Assembly: GCA_000383715.1 (NCBI GenBank)
Contig: KB912023.1
Location: 1-42,380 of the forward strand
Origin: Verrucomicrobia bacterium SCGC AAA164-E04
GTDB lineage: Bacteria > Verrucomicrobiota > Verrucomicrobiia > Limisphaerales > AAA164-E04
Length of the DNA: 42,380 nt
Direction: 5' to 3'
Numbering within the stretch: position 1 is the first letter of the stretch; each line of letters starts with the position of its first letter. This document shows, in pieces, positions 37,605-42,380 of this stretch. Below the pieces are notes generated by a model. That model was not told the DNA's origin. It saw only the letters and a program-made list of their open reading frames with translations, and searched no databases. The translations under genes and the position numbers were made by a program.

Positions 37605-39431
37605 ATGAGCGAAACCATTCTAGGGATCGAGGCGGGAGGCACGCGGACCACGCTGATTCTTTCCAACACGCAGGGTGAACTGATTCACCAGCGCGTTTTT
37701 GGACCGGGTAATTTTCGGGTTATTGGAAAACAGGGCCTCCTTGATCTGCTGAAAAGCTGCGCCAATGATGAACAAGACCCAGCATGCGTGTGTCTAGGCC
37801 TGGCTGGCGTGCGTGATGATCGAGACCGCGGATGGATCATCGAAGCTGCGCGTGAAATATGGCCCAATGCTCTCATCTGGGTTGATCATGATCTAGCCTC
37901 GGCGCTCATAGTAGCCCAGCGGAATTTTAAAAAAGCTGATTCGCACGTTTTAGTCCTATCTGGAACAGGTAGCTGTTGCTTTGGCAGAGACAAAAAAGGA
38001 AAGGAAGCCAAATGTGGTGGATGGGGACACCACTTGGGGGATCGTGGAAGCTCTTATGATATAGCTCATTCTGCAATTAGGGCTGTGATCCAACATTTCG
38101 ATCAAACTGGCAAATGGCCCAAACTGGGAGAAAAACTACTTCAGGCGTCCATGCACAATGATCCAAACGATTGGATTCCCTGGTTTCAACAAGCCTCAAA
38201 AACTGAAATTGCTGCTTTGGCTGTGGTTGTTTTTGAGGCATTCAAGAAGCGTGACCCTCTAGCTAGAGGAGTCATAAATCAAGCTGCACTTGCCTTGGCC
38301 ACGGATGCCATCGCATGCTGGAAACGCTTGGAATCCAAAACCTGCTATTTTGTTCTGGCTGGTGGTGTTTTTCTAAAACAGCCTGCATTTACGCGTTTGT
38401 TTAAACGGTTATTGCGTGAGATTAAGCAAGATGCGCACATCGCCATCATTCCTGCAGAGAGTGCCTGGGGGACCATTTACGCAGGCCTTGATCTGCATGC
38501 TTCGTCCAAGGTAAGAATGCCACGAAATTCACAGTCAGCCGTCAGGCACACCCGCACTTCCTTGCGAGATCAAGTGCTACCTGTTGCAACTCAGATTTCT
38601 CCTACGGAAATCCGTTTGCCACTTTCTCGGAAACTGGATGTGATGAGTCGAGGCAAGGCGATAGACCTTTTTTTGGCTGAAGATGAAAGCATTCCCTCGG
38701 CAATCAGAGAAGAGAAGAAAAAAATCCTCAAATGGATCAGCTGGGTGACTGAAGGGCTTAAAAAAGGAGGCAGGCTTTTCTACGTGGGAGCTGGCACGAG
38801 TGGGCGTCTGGGTATTCTGGACGCAAGCGAATGCCCTCCGACTTTTGGTGTGCCTGCATCCATGATTCAAGGTGTGATCGCCGGGGGACGTACGGCAATA
38901 TGGGAATCGATGGAGGGGGCGGAAGACGATTTTATGGCTGGATTCCAAACCCTGCAGCGGCGTGGATTTGATCGAAAAGATATGGTGTTGGGCATTGCGG
39001 CAAGCGGCAGAACTCCTTTCGTTCATGGGGCATTGAGTTATGCAAGGTCTCTGGGGGCAAGACAGGGTATGTTATGTTTTAACCCCCACCTTGAATGGCC
39101 TCGAGATCACCACCCAGATGTCGTGATTTGTCCCGAAGTAGGTCCGGAAATCCTCACCGGTTCAACGAGGTTGAAAGCGGGCACCGCGACCAAACTCGTG
39201 CTCAACATGATTACCACCTTGTCAATGATAGGCATTGGTAAGGTGAAGAGCAATCTGATGATCGACGTGCGGGCCTCCAATGAAAAACTACGCGATCGAG
39301 CCATTCGAATGGTCGTTACCCTGACCGATGTCCACTACGACCTGGCTCACTCTACATTGCTTGCTGCAGGGTGGGATATTCAACAGGCTTGCCTTATCCT
39401 GGAAGGAAAAGGTGACCGACCCAAGGCCTGA
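37605..39431 (+). CDS. murQ: Fused amino-sugar kinase (BadF/BadG type) and N-acetylmuramic acid 6-phosphate etherase
   Basis: A 608-residue two-domain peptidoglycan-recycling enzyme. The N-terminal part, 1 to about 290, is a BadF/BadG/BcrA/BcrD-type kinase with GIEAGGTRTTLIL at 7-19, GTGSCCFG at 120-127, GDRGSSYDIAHSAIRA and AGGVF. The C-terminal part, from about 330, is MurQ: GAGTSGRLGILDASECPPTFG from 395, MEGAEDD at 436-442 (general acid/base Glu) and STRLKAGTATKLVLNMIT. The MurQ half cleaves the lactyl ether of MurNAc-6-phosphate; the kinase half could supply that substrate from MurNAc (MurK-like) or GlcNAc. It is shorter than stand-alone MurQ at the C-terminus. Tail-to-tail overlap of 38 bases with the Yip1-like gene. 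Confidence 0.95.
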   Translation: MSETILGIEAGGTRTTLILSNTQGELIHQRVFGPGNFRVIGKQGLLDLLKSCANDEQDPACVCLGLAGVRDDRDRGWIIEAAREIWPNALIWVDHDLASALIVAQRNFKKADSHVLVLSGTGSCCFGRDKKGKEAKCGGWGHHLGDRGSSYDIAHSAIRAVIQHFDQTGKWPKLGEKLLQASMHNDPNDWIPWFQQASKTEIAALAVVVFEAFKKRDPLARGVINQAALALATDAIACWKRLESKTCYFVLAGGVFLKQPAFTRLFKRLLREIKQDAHIAIIPAESAWGTIYAGLDLHASSKVRMPRNSQSAVRHTRTSLRDQVLPVATQISPTEIRLPLSRKLDVMSRGKAIDLFLAEDESIPSAIREEKKKILKWISWVTEGLKKGGRLFYVGAGTSGRLGILDASECPPTFGVPASMIQGVIAGGRTAIWESMEGAEDDFMAGFQTLQRRGFDRKDMVLGIAASGRTPFVHGALSYARSLGARQGMLCFNPHLEWPRDHHPDVVICPEVGPEILTGSTRLKAGTATKLVLNMITTLSMIGIGKVKSNLMIDVRASNEKLRDRAIRMVVTLTDVHYDLAHSTLLAAGWDIQQACLILEGKGDRPKA

Positions 39432-40008
39432 TATTGAACTTTTCGTAGGCAATGCCCAGTGCCAGGTAATGGCACAATCCACTGATGGAAATCAGTGTCA
39501 TCGATGAAACAAGATACATTCCAAACCCCACGCTGGTATTGGGTTGAATAATCAATGCGACGCCATGGTAGAGTGCAATCAAGGTCCCCAGAGCTCCCAT
39601 TCCCCAGCAAAGCCAGGAAGGGATTTGAGGTATCCCATCTAGGAAACGCAGCCAGAAAAGAGGGCTCAAAGCGTAGGCTGTCAGGGTGAAAGCTTGTTTG
39701 TAAGTCGTTACGGTGTGGAAACCCTGGCACGACCACTGGATAAACTTGGCTCCAAAAAACAAGAGAAACAATCCCAATCCTACCTGAATGATTTCGAATG
39801 TAATAATTTGATTGCTTTCCAGGCGCGTGATTCGTCCTAACCCACCTTTTTCAGCTCCAAACTGAATCATCGCCCACCCTTCAAAAGCACAACTTGCGAC
39901 CATCAGGGGGCAGACTGATAAGAAGACCAGTAATACATTCCATGACTGGTCGGCTATCTTCTCCCAAGCCTTGAGCGGCACAAATAAAATGAGCAGTGAA
40001 CGAATCAT
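39394..40008 (-). CDS. Yip1-like multi-pass membrane protein
   Basis: A 204-residue inner-membrane protein with five or so hydrophobic segments in the layout of Yip1/DUF1282 proteins (start MIRSLLILFVPLKAWEKIA, then the paired helices). ATG 40008 is chosen over 40038, which adds a Cys/His-rich stretch not typical of the family. No catalytic residues are visible. It overlaps the last 38 bases of the convergent murQ-fusion gene. Confidence 0.75.
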   Translation of the reverse strand: MIRSLLILFVPLKAWEKIADQSWNVLLVFLSVCPLMVASCAFEGWAMIQFGAEKGGLGRITRLESNQIITFEIIQVGLGLFLLFFGAKFIQWSCQGFHTVTTYKQAFTLTAYALSPLFWLRFLDGIPQIPSWLCWGMGALGTLIALYHGVALIIQPNTSVGFGMYLVSSMTLISISGLCHYLALGIAYEKFNIRPWVGHLFLPG

Positions 40009-40250
40009 CTGGCAGGAATGTAAGCAAGTCCGAGGCATGACACAAAGCGAAATCCAATGTTTTTAATTTGTGATTCTTGCTTATGGGAAGTCAGCCGCAA
40101 AAAATATCGTATTATAAAGGACTTACGGAGGCGAGATGGCTGGGATTTATGGACAATGAAGTTCGTTTTTGTATTTTGCAGAAAGTCCAATTTTAATTCC
40201 CGGAGATTGCACTTATCAACTTCCTTTGCCAATATATCGTTATTCCAATT

Positions 40251-41018
40251 ATGAATCACAATGAACAATTTTCGTTAGAAGGCAAGGTGGCATGGGTCAC
40301 TGGTAGTACCAAGGGTTTAGGGCGTGCAATGGCCCTTGCTCTGGGCGAAGCTGGAGCCCGCATTGCCATTAATTATCACCATGATGAAACCAAGGCTCAA
40401 GCCACTCTGGAAGCGTTCAAAGAAGCGGGATGCGAGGGATTGCTGGTAAAAGGAGATGTGACCGACGAAGCTCAAGTCAACACCATGGTTGAGACCATCA
40501 ATCAAGAGTTAGGTCCAGTTGATATAGCCGTCTTGAACGCAACATGTGATCAACCGCATCATCCGATTGAGGAATATTCCTGGGATTTTTATCAATCCAT
40601 GCTCGATTTCTTCATCAAAAGCCCATTTCTCATCAGCCGTGCAATACTGCCTGGTATGAAAAAGAAGCATTGGGGGCGCATCATAAACATTGGTTCAGAG
40701 GTGCTGCATTTGGGGGTTCCTAATTTCAGCGCTTATGTAGCGGCCAAGGGAGGGCAAAATGGTTGGTCTCGCAGTATGGCCCGTGAGCTCGCGCCTTTTG
40801 GGATCACTGTCAATATGATTTCGCCGGGTTGGATTCCCGTTGAACGCCACGATAAGGAGCCACAGGAATGGAAAGACGCCTACCTTCCCACCATACCGGT
40901 TGGACGCTGGGGGGTGCCTCAGGATTTGGCCGGAGCCGTCACGTTTTTGGCCAGCGAATCCTCAAGTTTTGTGACTGGGCAAAACTTGCATGTCAACGGG
41001 GGGTTGACTTTGCATTGA
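40251..41018 (+). CDS. SDR-family protein with altered NNAG and tetrad Asn
   Basis: A 255-residue Rossmann-fold protein of the classical SDR type. The cofactor loop is TGSTKGLG at 17-24, and the catalytic Ser149, Tyr162 and Lys166 (YVAAK) are present. Two usually conserved places differ: NNAG is replaced by NATC at 96-99, and the helix-4 Asn region reads LDFFIKSPF, so the tetrad Asn looks replaced by Phe121. The C-terminal block (VGRWGVPQDLAGAVTFLASES, HVNGGLTLH) is FabG/sugar dehydrogenase-like. It may be an active oxidoreductase with modified proton relay. It precedes the sugar-binding lipoprotein by 233 bases on the same strand. Confidence 0.88.
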   Translation: MNHNEQFSLEGKVAWVTGSTKGLGRAMALALGEAGARIAINYHHDETKAQATLEAFKEAGCEGLLVKGDVTDEAQVNTMVETINQELGPVDIAVLNATCDQPHHPIEEYSWDFYQSMLDFFIKSPFLISRAILPGMKKKHWGRIINIGSEVLHLGVPNFSAYVAAKGGQNGWSRSMARELAPFGITVNMISPGWIPVERHDKEPQEWKDAYLPTIPVGRWGVPQDLAGAVTFLASESSSFVTGQNLHVNGGLTLH

Positions 41019-41171
41019 TGCGCAGCGCCAGATTAACGATCGGTCTGCAAGCCGAAAGTGATTCCAATCCCGACCATATTTATTTTTGAATGATGTCTCT
41101 CATACTACCTTAGCTTGACCTTTAGTGAATTATTTGAGATCAAAGCTTCATCACTTTCACGAATCATTCAA

Positions 41172-41187
41172 GGCAGGAGCGCCTGCC
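41172..41187 (+). promoter_or_regulatory. Hairpin in the leader of the sugar-binding lipoprotein gene
   Basis: Perfect stem GGCAGG/CCTGCC with a 4-base loop AGCG, 64 bases before the ATG of the binding-protein gene. No U-run follows. It could be a repressor site, a weak attenuator or the end of the upstream SDR transcript. Unproven. Confidence 0.3.
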
Positions 41188-41251
41188 CTGCATGGCATGA
41201 ATTATCCTGAAATGCGTGTTTAACCTTAATACAAGGTAACAAAAAAAGATC

Positions 41252-42277
41252 ATGAGAAAACTTATCATATTAAGCGCCGCCCTTGCAGTTGTCTTGGGGG
41301 GTATCACTGCGTGTGGGCCACGAGAACAAGGCAAAAGTAGTAAGCCCCGCTTCGCCTTCGTGACCAATATGCCAGCATCCTTCTGGGTCATTGCCAAAAA
41401 AGGCGTCGAAAAAGCCGGTAACGACTTCGATGTGGAAACCTCCTATCACATGCCAACGGGCAATGCAGCCGGTCAGAAAAGCGTGCTCGAGAACTTATTG
41501 GCTCGTGGTGTCGATGGGATCGCAGTGAGTGTCAGTGATCCGGCGAATCAAACGGATATCCTGGACAAGATTGCCAAAAAAACAATCTTAGTCACTGTGG
41601 ATGCTGATGCACCAGATTCGGAGAGATTGCTCTATATTGGTGTCGATAACTACACCGCTGGTCGCCAGTGTGGGAAGCTTGTCAGAGAAGCATTGCCTGG
41701 TGGCGGCAAGGTAATGATATTTGTGGGTAGTGTGGATCAGGACAATGGTCGTCGTCGTCGTCAGGGTGTGATTGATGAACTGGTTGGACGCGATTCGGAT
41801 CCTTCAAGATTTGATCCCATCGACAAGGGAGTCACCGGAAATGGATATGAAATCCTTGGTACCCTGACTGATCAAGGGGATCCCGCTCGCGCCAAAGCAA
41901 ATGCAGAAGATACCCTTTCCCGCCATCCTGACATTGGATGTATGGTTGGACTCTTTGCCTACAACCCACCAGCCATCATGGAGGCACTTTCTCAGGCTAA
42001 TAAGCTTAATAAGGTCAAGATCGTTGCCTTCGACGAAGATAACGATACCCTTCAAGGAATCATCGACGGCACCGTAAGTGGGACGATTGTTCAGAATCCC
42101 TATGAATATGGCTACAAATCCATTGAAGTATTGGTGGCACTGAACAAGGAAGACACCTCACTGATTCCTGAAAATAAATTTATCGACATTCCCGCTCGAA
42201 CCATTGTCAAAGACAATGTGGTTGCCTTTTGGGACGACTTGAAAATAAAGACGGGCGAGACTGAAGCTGGTGAGTGA
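41252..42277 (+). CDS. Sugar ABC transporter substrate-binding lipoprotein (RbsB/Peripla_BP_4 type)
   Basis: A 341-residue lipoprotein with signal peptide and lipobox ITAC (Cys21). The mature part has FAFVTNMPASFWVIAKKGVEKAG, LLARGVDGIAVSVSDP, TVDADAPDS (the usual DSDxP sugar-contact block), GVDNYTAGRQCGKL and VAFDEDNDTLQGI. These are hallmarks of the ribose/xylose/galactose-like periplasmic binding family. It delivers a sugar to an ABC permease whose ATPase gene begins at 42270, overlapping this gene by 8 bases. The ligand is unknown. A 233-base leader separates it from the SDR gene. Confidence 0.93.
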   Translation: MRKLIILSAALAVVLGGITACGPREQGKSSKPRFAFVTNMPASFWVIAKKGVEKAGNDFDVETSYHMPTGNAAGQKSVLENLLARGVDGIAVSVSDPANQTDILDKIAKKTILVTVDADAPDSERLLYIGVDNYTAGRQCGKLVREALPGGGKVMIFVGSVDQDNGRRRRQGVIDELVGRDSDPSRFDPIDKGVTGNGYEILGTLTDQGDPARAKANAEDTLSRHPDIGCMVGLFAYNPPAIMEALSQANKLNKVKIVAFDEDNDTLQGIIDGTVSGTIVQNPYEYGYKSIEVLVALNKEDTSLIPENKFIDIPARTIVKDNVVAFWDDLKIKTGETEAGE

Positions 42278-42380
42278 TTCGGGTCAGCAGCAGGGGCTCA
42301 GGACCCCCGAGCAAAGCGCGGAGCCACCCGACTTGCTGCGGGTATGTGGCGTCACTAAGAGCTTCCCAGGGGTGAAAGCA
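42270..42380 (+). CDS. Sugar ABC transporter ATP-binding protein, N-terminal fragment
   Basis: The first 37 codons of a gene cut by the window end. GTG at 42270 overlaps the stop of the binding-protein gene by 8 bases. After a polar lead, the reading LLRVCGVTKSFPGVKA is the standard start of RbsA/XylG-type ATPases (family pattern: LxxxGIxKSFPGVxAL). Walker A lies beyond the window. The coupling is that of sugar ABC operons. Confidence 0.88.
   Translation, partial: MSDSGQQQGLRTPEQSAEPPDLLRVCGVTKSFPGVKA

Overview
The gene families in this window point to a Verrucomicrobiota-type (PVC superphylum) bacterium, probably aquatic and living on sulfated polysaccharides. Markers are a PSD1-type planctomycete cytochrome with a DUF1501 partner, a DUF1552 protein, a PQQ-type propeller of the planctomycete/verrucomicrobial kind, sulfatases, H-X9-D prepilin-like proteins, and a membrane protein fused to a spermidine-synthase-like domain. 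This placement rests on family content only; there is no rRNA gene. Shine-Dalgarno sites are mostly absent.

Layout. 1-4628 (+): 3' part of ileS, an SDR oxidoreductase and an MsbA-like ABC exporter, closed by a hairpin. 4658-6512 (-): tandem duplicate of a prepilin-like gene; the downstream copy is split by one extra G in a G8 tract. 6648-11696 (+): small conserved-looking ORF, then pyrR-pyrB (ATGA overlap), a lipoprotein, fumC and a coiled-coil membrane protein. 11690-20972 (-): cobA-hemD fusion, a gene-poor gap, agmatinase-family ureohydrolase, gamma-glutamyltransferase, a small winged-helix-like gene with a strong terminator, and a 1046-aa membrane/spermidine-synthase-like protein. 21483-24247 (-): PQQ propeller and DUF1552 protein in one operon. 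24333-25311 (+): dead sulfatase gene whose catalytic Cys codon is now Tyr. 25388-26164 (-): mtfA-like peptidase. 26315-27622 (+): MFS transporter. 27677-35586 (-): tight five-gene unit PSD1 cytochrome, DUF1501, pabB, pabC, sulfatase. 35781-39431 (+): purple-acid-phosphatase-like enzyme and a sugar kinase-MurQ fusion. 39394-40008 (-): Yip1-like membrane protein. 40251-42380 (+): SDR with altered catalytic motifs, then a sugar ABC transporter (binding lipoprotein and the first codons of the ATPase).

Together the window mixes housekeeping (tRNA charging, pyrimidine, folate, tetrapyrrole, TCA, peptidoglycan recycling) with accessory carbon scavenging (sulfatases, MFS and ABC uptake, DUF1501/PSD1, DUF1552). 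I see no complete mobile element, CRISPR array, tRNA or rRNA. The strongest leads are the G-tract frameshift in a duplicated prepilin, the sulfatase pseudogene, the kinase-MurQ fusion, the folate pair inside a PSD1/DUF1501/sulfatase unit, and the giant membrane/aminopropyltransferase-like protein. No clearly new defence or mobile system was found.
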